Source: Synergistaceae bacterium (GTDB lineage: Bacteria > Synergistota > Synergistia > Synergistales > Aminobacteriaceae). From it: 41,752 bases of DNA. The stretch covers positions 1 through 41,752 of the forward strand of contig JAISLU010000061.1 of NCBI GenBank assembly GCA_031277095.1, read 5' to 3'. Position 1 is the first letter of the stretch; every line of letters starts with the position of its first letter. A model generated the notes under the pieces. The model did not search any database. It saw only the letters and a list, made by a program, of their open reading frames with translations, and was not told the DNA's origin. Below, in pieces: positions 23,809-33,447 of this stretch. The translations under genes and the position numbers were made by a program.

Positions 23809-25059
23809 CGAAAATCTGCGCCAAAATTTGCGGAGCCTGGCCCCGATGTGCTGCTCGTATCCGAGTTCGCCGGGGTAATAATAGCGCCTGGGCTTTGTCA
23901 TATACTGCTGAGGCAGCCAGTGACGCGGATCGTCGTGGGGGTAAAGGTAGCCGCTTCCGTCGGGTTTCAAATGGTGAGGAACGGGCTGCAGTTCCCCTTT
24001 TTCAATTTCGGCGCCCGCCTTGTCCACCGCGAGATAGGCGCTGTTGCTTTTAGGGGCGGAGGCGAGGTAGATGACCGCCTCCGACAAAATGATTCTGGCC
24101 TCGGGCAGTCCCGTCATATCCGCCGCGTAGGTAGCGGACGCCGCCACCTGGAGCGCGCCGGGGTCGGCCAGGCCAATGTCCTCGGCGGCCGAAATGAGGA
24201 TGCGGCGGCATATAAAACGAATATCCTCCCCTCCGGCCAAAAGACGGGCCAGCCAGTAGACTGCGGCATCAGGGTCGGACCCGCGGATGCTTTTGATCAT
24301 GGCGGAGATGATGGAGTAGTGATCGTCTCCCTGCCGGTCGAAACGGATATTGGCGCTGCCCACCGTCCGGGTGACGGACTCGTCGGTCAGCACCGTTCCG
24401 CCGGTGGCTGCCACGAAGGACGCCGAGGCCTCCAGGCGAGTCAACGCCTGCCGCACGTCTCCGCCGGAGGATTCGGCAACCCGGAGCAGCACTTGGTCCT
24501 CCGCCTGAACCTCCAGGTCCCCCAGCCCGCGCTCCCGGTCTGCAAGAGCGCGCCTGAGCAGGGGCAGAAGCTCTCGGGCCTCCAGAGGATGCAGATCGAA
24601 AACGACCATCCGCGACAAAAGGGTCTTGTTGATTTCGTAGCGAGGATTTTCCGTGGTGGTCCCGATCAGGATCAGGTCGCCCTTCTCCACGGAAGGCAAA
24701 AGGACGTTCTGCTGAGAACTGTTGAAATGATACAGCTCGTCCACAAATGCCAGAGCGGAGGTGCCTTCTCCCATGGTTTTGAGGCGTTTGGCCTCTTCCA
24801 CCAGCTCTCGCAGCTCCGCCACCTTCGCCGTAACCGCGTTGATCTCTAAAAGACTGCGCCCCGTGGATTTTGCGATCAACCGGACCAAGGTCGTTTTGCC
24901 CACGCCCGGCGGCCCATAAAGGATACAACTGGGCACTCGTCCCGTTTCGATAAGGCTTCTGAGGGGCATGCCCTTGCCCATCAGGTGCGACTGTCCACAA
25001 TATTCATCCAAACTTTGCGGTCGCATTCTCTCGGCCAAAGGGATATCGTGAGTTTTCAT
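23797..25059 (-). CDS. rarA: replication-associated recombination protein A (AAA+ ATPase)
   Basis: RarA/MgsA is a clamp-loader-like AAA+ ATPase that acts at stalled replication forks. The protein shows MRPQSLDEYCGQ, Walker A GPPGVGKTT (49-57), Walker B ALAFVDELYHFN (usually IDEIHRFN), sensor 1 GTTTENP, arginine-finger region LLSRM, and the C-terminal tetramerisation part with AEDIGLADP and KPRRYYYPGELGYEQ. At 420 residues it is of normal length. Tyr in place of His in the DEIH motif is a small deviation. No good ribosome site precedes the ATG. The final residues lie inside a 15-bp repeat array. Confidence 0.95.
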   Translation of the reverse strand: MKTHDIPLAERMRPQSLDEYCGQSHLMGKGMPLRSLIETGRVPSCILYGPPGVGKTTLVRLIAKSTGRSLLEINAVTAKVAELRELVEEAKRLKTMGEGTSALAFVDELYHFNSSQQNVLLPSVEKGDLILIGTTTENPRYEINKTLLSRMVVFDLHPLEARELLPLLRRALADRERGLGDLEVQAEDQVLLRVAESSGGDVRQALTRLEASASFVAATGGTVLTDESVTRTVGSANIRFDRQGDDHYSIISAMIKSIRGSDPDAAVYWLARLLAGGEDIRFICRRILISAAEDIGLADPGALQVAASATYAADMTGLPEARIILSEAVIYLASAPKSNSAYLAVDKAGAEIEKGELQPVPHHLKPDGSGYLYPHDDPRHWLPQQYMTKPRRYYYPGELGYEQHIGARLRKFWRRFSKEN

Positions 25060-25085
25060 GCTTTTTTCATGATTTTCTATGAAAT

Positions 25086-25109
25086 GAAAATAGGTTCGTC
25101 TCTATTTTC
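25086..25109. repeat. small palindrome, copy 2
   Basis: GAAAATAG and CTATTTTC form an eight-pair stem around GTTCGTCT, followed by two further TATCTATTTTCA repeats. It closely matches the palindrome at 13472-13495. It lies between the HAD gene stop and the rarA start, on the upstream side of rarA. Confidence 0.75.
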
Positions 25110-25131
25110 ATATCTATTTTCATATCTATTT

Positions 25132-25869
25132 TCATCGCTCGTTGCGATCCCTGGCGTGACCCGTCAGGTCGAATGCTTCGAGAGCTTCCACGAAGTCGCT
25201 GACCGTCGCGTAGGCGAAATCCGCCAGAGACTCCCACTCCGCGCCGCTGCTCCGCACCAAAACAGACGGGATGCCGGCATTCCGGGCTGCTTGAAGGTCA
25301 TAGAGAAAGTCCCCCACCATGACGCAGTCGCTCAAGTTCACTCCGAGCCTTTCTGCGGCCAGTATTAGCGCCCTGGGGTCCGGCTTGACGTAGGGTTCTT
25401 CCCGGCTCAGCAGAACGGCGGGCAGAACGATACCGCAACGCTCGGCGGCCAATGTTATGGAATCCCGGCAATTCCGGGAGACCACAGCCCACGGACGGGG
25501 TTTTCCTGTACCCTTTACAGCCTCGACTCCATCCAGCCAAGCGATAAGCTCCTCAACCCCCGCCACGGGCGTCGCTCTTTCGGCGCCTTCTATCTCGATT
25601 CTGCGAATTTCCCCCATGACCTCCTCCCGCAGCGCTTCTGGCAACTCTGAGGCCGCCTCCAGCAGCGGAATCGGGGGCGGGGCCGTCGAGATCGGAAAAG
25701 AGGTATTCCTCTCCGATTGGGCCTTGCTGCCAAAATATTTCTGACGGATAGGCTTGAAATCCAGCCGAGTATCCACCAAGACTCCGTCCCAATCCAAAAT
25801 AAAAGCTCCGGCCTGCGCCGGGTGGCGGACAGGGCCGCCCGATAAACCTGCATCGCTGCTCCAGGCCAT
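25132..25869 (-). CDS. HAD superfamily hydrolase (phosphatase-like)
   Basis: This 245-residue haloacid-dehalogenase-fold protein has motif I DWDGVLVDT (nucleophile Asp26, acid Asp28), motif II serine in AVVSRN, motif III lysine in EEPYVKPDP and motif IV MVGDFLYDLQAA. A helical cap lies between motifs I and II, as in the phosphoglycolate phosphatase/beta-phosphoglucomutase group. It probably dephosphorylates a small phosphorylated metabolite; the substrate cannot be told. The ATG follows AAGGAGG. It is co-directional with rarA, 72 bases upstream. Confidence 0.88.
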   Translation of the reverse strand: MAWSSDAGLSGGPVRHPAQAGAFILDWDGVLVDTRLDFKPIRQKYFGSKAQSERNTSFPISTAPPPIPLLEAASELPEALREEVMGEIRRIEIEGAERATPVAGVEELIAWLDGVEAVKGTGKPRPWAVVSRNCRDSITLAAERCGIVLPAVLLSREEPYVKPDPRALILAAERLGVNLSDCVMVGDFLYDLQAARNAGIPSVLVRSSGAEWESLADFAYATVSDFVEALEAFDLTGHARDRNER

Positions 25870-25879
25870 GAAAACCTCC

Positions 25880-25925
25880 TTCTTCTTTATAGAAAGATAT
25901 AGAAAGATATAGAGAGTATAGAGAG
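25880..25925. repeat. short GATATAGA-type tandem repeat
   Basis: Four imperfect units of TATAGAAAGA/TATAGAGAG follow the HAD gene start on its upstream side. A similar GATATAGAG repeat lies upstream of the deaminase near 7875-7900. The remainder of the gap to 26122 contains a possible -10 box. Confidence 0.7.
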
Positions 25926-26075
25926 CGTTGAATCCATTTTATTTTTCGTGAACCATTTTACCTCGAAATGCACCCCTGTTTTCGCAGCCCTCGATGTTGG
26001 TTACGGCCTCCTGCGGTGGCGCGGCGCGAAACTACGTAAAACAAAAATTGGTATGCAATGGCGACCTCTATCAGC

Positions 26076-26081
26076 TATAAT
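26076..26081 (+). promoter_or_regulatory. candidate -10 box for the FIST gene
   Basis: TATAAT lies 42 bases before the preferred GTG start of the FIST gene. The best -35 at 17 bases is ATGCAA, which is weak, so assignment rests on the -10 box and position only. Confidence 0.3.
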
Positions 26082-26122
26082 TCCGATGCCGTAACAGCAT
26101 TATTTAGATGAAGGAGGCGGGC

Positions 26123-27340
26123 GTGTTGAAATCGACTTTCGCAATCACCACCGAACTTGACGACATCGACGCTGGATCGTCCCAACTGGCGGAGGAAACT
26201 TTGAACAACTTGGAACTGCAAGGCAGCAGCTTGGGTCTGTTATTGTGCGACTCCGATGTGGATCACGAAAAATTCGCGAAGTCGCTGCATCGGAAACTGG
26301 GGATTCCCATCGTGGGTTTTTCCTCGACGGCGATGATCTGCGGACGGGAAGGTTTGATCGACATGTCCGCCGTCCTCACCACCGTCACGTCCGACGACGT
26401 GTTCTTTTCCGTGGCGGCCAGCGAGCCTCTCACGCCGGACAATGCCGTGAGCCAAATTGAGCTTACCTATAAGAAGGCGCTGGCCTCGCTGAAGGGCGAA
26501 CCGGCTCTCGTTCTGGCTTTTCCGCCCTATATATTGGGAATAATGCTGGACGTTTACCCGAGAGAACTCAATCGCATCTCCGGCGAGATCCCCGTATTCG
26601 GGGGGCTTCCGGCTCACGACGAGGTGAACGGCCGCACCGCCGTTTACTGCGGCGACACCGCCGCCAGCGACCGGCTCGCCGTGGTTCTGGCGTCCGGCGC
26701 GATCAAGCCTGTAATGACGGTTAAAAACCACATAGGCACGCTGATCTCCGGACTGAAGAGAACGGTGACCCGCTCTGAAGGCAACGTGGTCCACAGGGTG
26801 GAAAACGGCACTTTCGTGGAATTCATCGAAGAATTCGGCCTGGATGCCTCGAAACTCGCCAACCCCGACGACAAGAGTACGTCCTTCACCACCTACCCTC
26901 TGCTGGTGGAGAAGCCCGACATCGTGAACCCCGACGGTATTCCCATCGTCAGGACTCTCCACGGCATAGATCTGAGGTCGGGGACGGGAACGGCTATCGG
27001 GGAAATCCCCGAGGGCAGCGCGCTTTCCATCGGCGTTCTCCAGGCGCAGGATATAGCGATATCGACCCGAAACAGCATAGAAGACCTGTTGGCGCTCATG
27101 AGGCAAAACGAGGCGGATGGCTACAAATACTCGCTGGTCTTTGCCGTCTCTTGCGTGGCCAGGTATTACGTCATGGCCGGCAAAAGCACACTGGAAGCGG
27201 ACGCTTTAATGGCAAATCTTCCGTCGGATCTGTCGCTGTGCGGATATTACAGCTTCGGAGAGATCTGCCCAACCTCCGTGAGGTCAGGCAGGGCGCTCAA
27301 CGCCGCCCATAACGAATCGCTGGTTCTGCTCGCCCTATAA
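26123..27340 (+). CDS. FIST domain sensory protein
   Basis: FIST N and C domains are sensory modules thought to bind small ligands such as amino acids. The protein shows the FIST_N features [20 protein letters not shown] and AFPPYILG followed by [11 protein letters not shown], and FIST_C features near [22 protein letters not shown] and [16 protein letters not shown], ending [10 protein letters not shown]. There is no kinase or output domain, so it probably signals through the hybrid kinase that begins 53 bases downstream. Start: GTG at 26123 (five bases after AAGGAGG) or TTG at 26126 (eight bases); the ATG at 26108 lies before that site. At 405 residues it is a typical stand-alone FIST protein. 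Confidence 0.9.
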   Translation: MLKSTFAITTELDDIDAGSSQLAEETLNNLELQGSSLGLLLCDSDVDHEKFAKSLHRKLGIPIVGFSSTAMICGREGLIDMSAVLTTVTSDDVFFSVAASEPLTPDNAVSQIELTYKKALASLKGEPALVLAFPPYILGIMLDVYPRELNRISGEIPVFGGLPAHDEVNGRTAVYCGDTAASDRLAVVLASGAIKPVMTVKNHIGTLISGLKRTVTRSEGNVVHRVENGTFVEFIEEFGLDASKLANPDDKSTSFTTYPLLVEKPDIVNPDGIPIVRTLHGIDLRSGTGTAIGEIPEGSALSIGVLQAQDIAISTRNSIEDLLALMRQNEADGYKYSLVFAVSCVARYYVMAGKSTLEADALMANLPSDLSLCGYYSFGEICPTSVRSGRALNAAHNESLVLLAL

Positions 27341-27393
27341 CCTCATGCACCCTTTTTTCGACTTCCCCCGTTAAGTGCGTATTCTCTGCGCAC

Positions 27394-29472
27394 ATGGACG
27401 AGAATAAAAACTACAGCGATTCGGAGATAAGAGAAATTGTCTCCGAACTCAACAAAAATAGGAGAAAGATCAACAAACTGGAGAGAAACTACGCCCAGTT
27501 GTCTTTGATGTACTCGAATTCTGAGCATCTTAGGAGTTTCAACGAGAAAGAACTTTCGCTTCAGTTTTTGTACAACCGCCTGCTGCTGGAAACGTCTCCT
27601 GTCCTCGTGTTTATTCTCGACAAAGAGCTGAAGTACATCACAGGCTCTCGTCAATTGATGAAGATGTTGTCCTTTTCCTACCAGAAAGAGATGGCGAAGC
27701 TCTCGTTCAGTCAGCTTTTTTCGCGGATCGCCCCCAGCACTTGGGTCGAAAAAATGGTGTCGGAGTGCCGGCTGTCTCTGGAGAAGTCCGAAGACGTTCA
27801 CTTCGACGACGAGATAGAAATGACGTTCGGCGAGACGCTCCAATTCGAGGTCTATATTTCGCCGGCCATTGACGACGCTGGGCTGTGCCGGGGCGTGGCC
27901 GTCGTCCTCCATGACGTCACGGGGCTGACCAGCGCCGTCAAGAAGGCCCAAGCCGCCGAGAGGGCGAAGGCCACTTTTCTGGCGAACATGAGCCACGAGA
28001 TCCGCACACCCATGAACGCCATAAAGGGAATGAGCGACCTCCTTTTGCTCACGCAGTTGAACGATGTCCAGAGGGGCTACACCAAGAGCATCACCAGCGC
28101 CGCCCACTCCCTTCTTGCCATCATCAACGACCTTCTCGACTTCTCGAAAATAGAGGCGGACAGACTGGACCTCGTGGAGGTCGAATCCAGTTTGGGCCAG
28201 TTGATAAGCGACGTCTCCGGGCTGATCAACTTGAAAGCGTCGGAAAAAGGCATCGGTTTCGTCACCTATGTCGTCCCTTGGGCCCCGGCTTTGATCGTGT
28301 GCGACGACATACGATTGAAGCAAATTTTGCTGAATCTCATGAACAACGCCGTAAAGTTTACCCGCGAAGGTCAAGTGTCTCTGTCGCTCTCCTGTGAGCC
28401 CGTGCCGGACAGCGACAGCGTGTTTTTGACCTTCGAGATATCGGACACGGGAATAGGCATCAAAGAGGAGGACTTGGCCCTGATCTTTCAGCCCTTCGCC
28501 CAGTCCGACAAATACGCCAACCGTAGCGTGGAGGGAACAGGGCTCGGGCTCTCCATCAGCACCACCCTCGTGAGAAAAATGGGCGGAGAGCTAAAAGTCC
28601 GAAGCGTATACGGGCAGGGAAGCACGTTCTTTTTTTCCATAAAGGTCAAAGTGGCATCCCAGGCGCCCCTTGCCGCGGTCTCGGCGCCGGAGTCGAAAAA
28701 AGTTCTGCTCCTGGCCGAGGGTAGGCGGCGCACGGCATACGAACAAATGTTTCGCGATTTGGGGGTCTCCTTCGACGTCTGCTCCGACGAAAGTGCCCTC
28801 GCCCCGCTTCTGGAAAGAGGCGGGTACACGCACCTCATATACGAATATGACGTGGGGCACGAGATGCTGAACGCCCGGATGGGAGAGATACCCGACGGAT
28901 GCAGGCTCGTGGCCCTGAAAGACATAAAGTTCGCCGCGAAGCAACACACGGACTCGCGCATCGAGACCCTTTTCGAGCCGGTTCTGGTGATGGCGGCGGC
29001 GCAGGCCCTCAACGACGCAATCCCCTCGGGAGAACCCCAGAATAACCTGGACAGCGATGTCATCGGCTCTTTCAAATGCCGCGGGGCGGAGGTTCTTTTG
29101 GTGGACGACAACGAGATCAACTTGTTGGTGGAGAGCGAAATTTTGCGCCAGTACGGCATAGAGCCGGACCTGGCCGACAGCGCGCGGAGCGCCTACAGGT
29201 TTGTAAAGGACAAAGTGTACGACATTATTTTCATGGATCACATGATGCCGGAGATAAATGGCATAGAGGCGACCAAAACCCTCCGCTCGATGCCCGGCTG
29301 GACAGAAACCGTCCCCATTGTCGCCCTCACGGCAAACGCCGTGACAGGGATGAGAGAAACCTACATGTCCGCAGGCATGAGCGATTTCATCAGCAAACCC
29401 ATAGAAATCGTCGATCTCAACAGAATTTTATTGCAGTGGCTGCCCCGAAATAAAATCACTACCACCGCTTGA
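27394..29472 (+). CDS. hybrid sensor histidine kinase/response regulator, cytoplasmic
   Basis: In order: coiled coil (about 15-50), PAS domain (60-175), HisKA with phospho-acceptor His201 in [16 protein letters not shown], HATPase (about 300-418; NNAVKF, DTGIGI, GTGLGLS), a degenerate receiver-like region (about 435-545) without a phospho-acceptor aspartate, and a receiver (565-685; LLVDDNEIN, Asp615 in [12 protein letters not shown]). No membrane segment is present, so it is cytosolic and probably takes its input from the FIST protein encoded just upstream. No clear ribosome site precedes the ATG. There is no DNA-binding output. It converges on the second hybrid kinase. Confidence 0.93.
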   Translation: MDENKNYSDSEIREIVSELNKNRRKINKLERNYAQLSLMYSNSEHLRSFNEKELSLQFLYNRLLLETSPVLVFILDKELKYITGSRQLMKMLSFSYQKEMAKLSFSQLFSRIAPSTWVEKMVSECRLSLEKSEDVHFDDEIEMTFGETLQFEVYISPAIDDAGLCRGVAVVLHDVTGLTSAVKKAQAAERAKATFLANMSHEIRTPMNAIKGMSDLLLLTQLNDVQRGYTKSITSAAHSLLAIINDLLDFSKIEADRLDLVEVESSLGQLISDVSGLINLKASEKGIGFVTYVVPWAPALIVCDDIRLKQILLNLMNNAVKFTREGQVSLSLSCEPVPDSDSVFLTFEISDTGIGIKEEDLALIFQPFAQSDKYANRSVEGTGLGLSISTTLVRKMGGELKVRSVYGQGSTFFFSIKVKVASQAPLAAVSAPESKKVLLLAEGRRRTAYEQMFRDLGVSFDVCSDESALAPLLERGGYTHLIYEYDVGHEMLNARMGEIPDGCRLVALKDIKFAAKQHTDSRIETLFEPVLVMAAAQALNDAIPSGEPQNNLDSDVIGSFKCRGAEVLLVDDNEINLLVESEILRQYGIEPDLADSARSAYRFVKDKVYDIIFMDHMMPEINGIEATKTLRSMPGWTETVPIVALTANAVTGMRETYMSAGMSDFISKPIEIVDLNRILLQWLPRNKITTTA

Positions 29473-29518
29473 ACGTAAAATAATAGTGACTTATCCGCAT
29501 TCGGCTATTTTAATTTTT

Positions 29519-32500
29519 TCAAAGGGTTTTGCCTTTGCCCTCTATCCCTATTCTCGCCCACTTGAAAAACGCCCTGTACAGTTCGTCCACGTCGATGGGT
29601 TTGGTGATGTGGTCATTCATTCCCGCGCCCAGGCTTTTATCGTAGTCTCCCTGCATGGCGTGGGCCGTCATGGCCACGATGGGCAGGCTATCTACTCCGC
29701 AGCCGGGAAGGCGGCGGATATGTTTCGTCGCCTCAATCCCGTCCATAATGGGCATTTGGATGTCCATCAAAACGAGATCGTATCGTTTGCTTTTGACGGC
29801 TTCCACAGCTTCCTCCCCGTTGTTGGCGACATCCACCCGCGCTCCCTTCTGGCTCAGAAGTTCTAGGGCGATTTCCTGGTTGATCACGTTATCCTCCACC
29901 AAAAGCACGTCCGACTCCAGCATAGGCTCGGCGTCGGCGTCCTGCGGCTCGCCGGCCGTGGAAGGCTGCTGCTCGCGACTCAGAATTCCGATGAGGGTAT
30001 CGTAAAAATCCGAGCGGCTTACCGGCTTGGGAATGAAACCGGCGAGCTCGAGCCTCTCGCACACCTTACGGCCTTCCTCTCCGTCGTAGGCGGATACCAG
30101 CACGACACGAGGCTGCTGACGGTCCTTCAGTTCGTCGTGCATACGCAGCACGGTCGCCTCGCCGTTCAGCTCGGGCATCTGCCAATCGAGAATGAAGAAG
30201 GCATAAGGGTCCCCCTCGTCGATGGCCTCCCGCAGTTTCTTCAGGGCGGTAAACCCCGAATCGGCCACGTCGGCCCGCAAGTCCAATGAGACGAGGGTCT
30301 CGCGCAAGATCTCTCTGGCCGCATCGTCGTCGTCGGCCACCAGAACCCGCAGTTTACGAATATCGACGATGGCGGAGGATCTGTCTTCGCTTTCCCCCAC
30401 CTCCATTTTGACCGAGAAACGGAACGTGCTTCCCTGGCCGGGGGTACTCTCAGCGTGGATGCTGCCGTCCATGGACTCCACCAGATGTTTGCATATGGAC
30501 AGCCCCAGCCCGCTGCCGCCGTATTTGCGGGTCGTGGAGCTGTCGGCCTGGGTGAAGGGGGTGAAAAGGTGCCCTATTTGCTCCTCCGTCATCCCGATTC
30601 CCGTGTCCTTCACGGCGAAATGGAGGCGCACCGTTTTGTGGCCTTCCCATTCCTCCACCGGCGCTTCCCCCGAGGCGTGGAGGACAATCGACCCGCTTTC
30701 CGTGAACTTGATCGCGTTGTTGCAGAGGTTGAGCAAAATCTGATGCAGACGCAGGGAGTCGCCCACCAGGTGTTCCCAGGTGCTTTTGTCGATGTCCAGG
30801 GAGAAGAGGATGTTTTTTGCCTCCGCGTTGAACGCGACCAGGTCCCACAGGCTCTTGAGCACCTCCGACAGACGGAAGGAGGCCTTTTCCAGCGTCAGCT
30901 TGCCGGACTCGATTTTCGAGAAGTCCAGAATGTCGTTGATGATGGACAAAAGGGACGTAGCGGCGCCGTGAATCTTGCTCAGATAGTTGAACTGCTTTTC
31001 CGTCATTTCGGTTTGCAGACACAGGTGGCTCATTCCCAGAATGGCGTTCATGGGGGTGCGGATTTCGTGGCTCATGCTGGCCAGAAACTCGCTTTTCGCG
31101 CGGGCGGCCTGCTCCGCGGCCTTTTGAGCCTGGGTCAGATCGGTGACGTTGACGATCCAGGCCAGAAGCATCTTGCGGCCGTCGTAAAAAAAGTACCTCA
31201 AGGACACGAGCGCGTCGTACTCGCTCCCGTTTTTCCCCCGGAGCTTCATGGGCCAGTCATTGAGGGGCTCCCCCCGCTTCACGGCCGCCAGGGCCAAGTC
31301 GCGTTCTTCTGCTTTGGCGAAAATGGAGACGGCCGAGTCTCCCGCGGCGGCCCCCAAAAGCGCCGCGCCGTTTTTGTTGATCGCGTGGATTTTTTCATCG
31401 ACCAAGAGAGCCAGAATGATAGGGGTGGAGTCCAGAACGTTTTGAAGCTGCTCCCGCTGCTGCGCCAGGGCGTCTTGAGCCTTCTGCTGGTCGCGCATGT
31501 CGCGGACGCCCACAACCACGAGGCGGTGCTGATGCACATGGACAGACGTCACCGTCAGCTCGCAGGGGATGAGATTTTTGTCGGCGTCGATGTAAACCCA
31601 ATCCACTCCCGTGGAGCCCTCTTCAAAAGCCTTCTGGATGATTTGGGCGTGCCGCTGGATAGACGAGGTCCCGTCCGGCTGAAATGTGGGAGAAAAACGC
31701 ATGTAATCTTCCACCACCTCGCTTTTGTGCCGGGCCCCCAGCATGGCGATCATCGCGGGGTTGCAGTCCATGACCTGAAAATCGTCGGTGACGGTAATAT
31801 AGCCGTTGTTCGTCGTCCTGTAAATGGCGTCCATCATCTCGTGGGTTTCGATGATGTTGGTCAAATCGGTAAACGCCAGGACAAATCCGGTCTGAGATCC
31901 GTCGCGCACTACCGGCGCCACATAAAGATTGACGGGCGCCCATTTTTTGTCTTTTCGCATAAAATTGATACCGGGAATGTGGGATTCTTTTTTCTTCTTC
32001 AAAGCCGTGTACAACGGAGACTCGATGGCCGTGTACATTTCGCCGTCGCGGCCAGAATGAGGGACGATCTCGAAAAAATTGGCGGAGAGCAGCTCCTCCC
32101 CGGACCTCTCCAAAATGGAACAGGCGGCCTGGTTGACGAAGGTGATGCAATATTTCATGTTCAGCTCCAGGATCCCTTCGGAGATGGAGTCCAGAATCAA
32201 CTGAACGTGCTCTCTCGACTCCTCCAGCGCCTCGGTGCGCTGGTTGACCAGGTCCTCCAGCTTGAGGGTGTAAAGGTTCAGCTTGGCGTCGGTGGCGCGC
32301 TGCTGGGCGTCTTTGGACTCCAGAACATCCGCCATCTCGTCGAAAGAACGAGCCAGCATCCCTATTTCGCCCAATTTATAGTCCACGTTGGAGCGTGCCG
32401 CCAGCTCTCCCGCCGCAAAGCGCTTCGTCGCCGCCAGATATTTTTCCAGAGGCAGAGCCAGATAGCGGGTCCCCACATGAACGGCGACGGCTCCGCTGAC

Positions 32501-33406
32501 CGTCATGGAGAACAGCATCAAAAGGGTACTCCGGGAGATGGCCGATGCGGTGTGCTTCAACGCCTCGACCTCGTCGTAAGATGCCAGCGCGGTGATATAA
32601 GATTCTTGACTGGAACTCAAGCGCACCTTGACGAAGCCGAAAATCCGTTTGCCGCCCAAGCCATCGGTGATCCGGAACCATCCGCTGTCCTCGCCCTCCA
32701 AAATTTTCCGCCACAGCGGCGCGGAGATCTTTTCGGCCGCATGCCCATTTTTGTTTTTTTGCGGATACTCAGGAGGATGGCGCAAAATAAAATTCCCTGT
32801 GGAGTCCACAAGGGAAAAGGTCCATTTGAGAGGGAAGTGACCCAGTTTCATAACCTTCGAGTAGTAGTCGGCCCCCACCAGGGCGATCAAAACATAGCGG
32901 GGGCGGACGGTGTGGTCGGGCATAAGGCCCAGGGTGTAGGGAATCACTCTGCCGTCATAGGCGGGCAGGCGGACGCTGGGCAGGCTTTCAACGCTCAAAC
33001 CGACGACGTCGGGCAGGAAACTCGCCGCGTTTTTCAGCTGGGAAGACGTCGCCGAGACCAGCACATCCCCCGAGGCGTCCACCAACAAGATATCCTTGTA
33101 CAGCCCCAAGGTCAGTTGATTTTTTAACAGGTTTTCACACGCCTCCAGGTCCATCTCCCAGATGATCCCCAGCCGGCCTATCCGTTCGAGGAAGTCCCGC
33201 ACCGTGGAGCTGACGGCCTGTTCCGCGACGGCTATACCCCGCGCAGCTTCCAGCGTCGTTGTCGCCAGAATCTCTACAACCTTATTCTCGCTTCTGTTTT
33301 TCAGCCATTCGAAAATGATCAGAGAAGGGGTAGCCGCGCACAAAACCATAAGCACCAACATAACTCGCACGCCCGGCATTTTGGCTTTGCGCAAAATGGA
33401 AAACAT
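29519..33406 (-). CDS. membrane hybrid histidine kinase with Cache, HAMP and PAS domains
   Basis: This 1295-residue sensor has a membrane helix (10-33), a large periplasmic region (36-290) with dCache-like features, a second helix (292-312), HAMP (308-366), a coiled linker, three PAS-type domains (402-515, 525-638, 650-757), HisKA with His780 in [16 protein letters not shown], HATPase (about 880-1000; NNAIKF, DTGIGM, GSGLGLS), and two receivers (Asp1074 in FILDWQMPE and Asp1215 in LMDIQMPI). It probably senses an external ligand, as dCache domains bind amino or organic acids. The ATG follows GAGGAGGGG. It lies 41 bases behind the dipeptidase gene, likely in one transcript. No separate DNA-binding partner is nearby. 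Confidence 0.94.
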   Translation of the reverse strand: MFSILRKAKMPGVRVMLVLMVLCAATPSLIIFEWLKNRSENKVVEILATTTLEAARGIAVAEQAVSSTVRDFLERIGRLGIIWEMDLEACENLLKNQLTLGLYKDILLVDASGDVLVSATSSQLKNAASFLPDVVGLSVESLPSVRLPAYDGRVIPYTLGLMPDHTVRPRYVLIALVGADYYSKVMKLGHFPLKWTFSLVDSTGNFILRHPPEYPQKNKNGHAAEKISAPLWRKILEGEDSGWFRITDGLGGKRIFGFVKVRLSSSQESYITALASYDEVEALKHTASAISRSTLLMLFSMTVSGAVAVHVGTRYLALPLEKYLAATKRFAAGELAARSNVDYKLGEIGMLARSFDEMADVLESKDAQQRATDAKLNLYTLKLEDLVNQRTEALEESREHVQLILDSISEGILELNMKYCITFVNQAACSILERSGEELLSANFFEIVPHSGRDGEMYTAIESPLYTALKKKKESHIPGINFMRKDKKWAPVNLYVAPVVRDGSQTGFVLAFTDLTNIIETHEMMDAIYRTTNNGYITVTDDFQVMDCNPAMIAMLGARHKSEVVEDYMRFSPTFQPDGTSSIQRHAQIIQKAFEEGSTGVDWVYIDADKNLIPCELTVTSVHVHQHRLVVVGVRDMRDQQKAQDALAQQREQLQNVLDSTPIILALLVDEKIHAINKNGAALLGAAAGDSAVSIFAKAEERDLALAAVKRGEPLNDWPMKLRGKNGSEYDALVSLRYFFYDGRKMLLAWIVNVTDLTQAQKAAEQAARAKSEFLASMSHEIRTPMNAILGMSHLCLQTEMTEKQFNYLSKIHGAATSLLSIINDILDFSKIESGKLTLEKASFRLSEVLKSLWDLVAFNAEAKNILFSLDIDKSTWEHLVGDSLRLHQILLNLCNNAIKFTESGSIVLHASGEAPVEEWEGHKTVRLHFAVKDTGIGMTEEQIGHLFTPFTQADSSTTRKYGGSGLGLSICKHLVESMDGSIHAESTPGQGSTFRFSVKMEVGESEDRSSAIVDIRKLRVLVADDDDAAREILRETLVSLDLRADVADSGFTALKKLREAIDEGDPYAFFILDWQMPELNGEATVLRMHDELKDRQQPRVVLVSAYDGEEGRKVCERLELAGFIPKPVSRSDFYDTLIGILSREQQPSTAGEPQDADAEPMLESDVLLVEDNVINQEIALELLSQKGARVDVANNGEEAVEAVKSKRYDLVLMDIQMPIMDGIEATKHIRRLPGCGVDSLPIVAMTAHAMQGDYDKSLGAGMNDHITKPIDVDELYRAFFKWARIGIEGKGKTL

Positions 33407-33447
33407 CGTCGATTCCCCTCCTCAAAGCGGTGTAAGCCGGCGTTTAC

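Noticed and set aside
30455-33127. 890-residue plus-strand frame opposite the Cache kinase
   Set aside because: The opposite strand has an unambiguous multi-domain kinase; this long frame only reflects strong GC bias at third positions.
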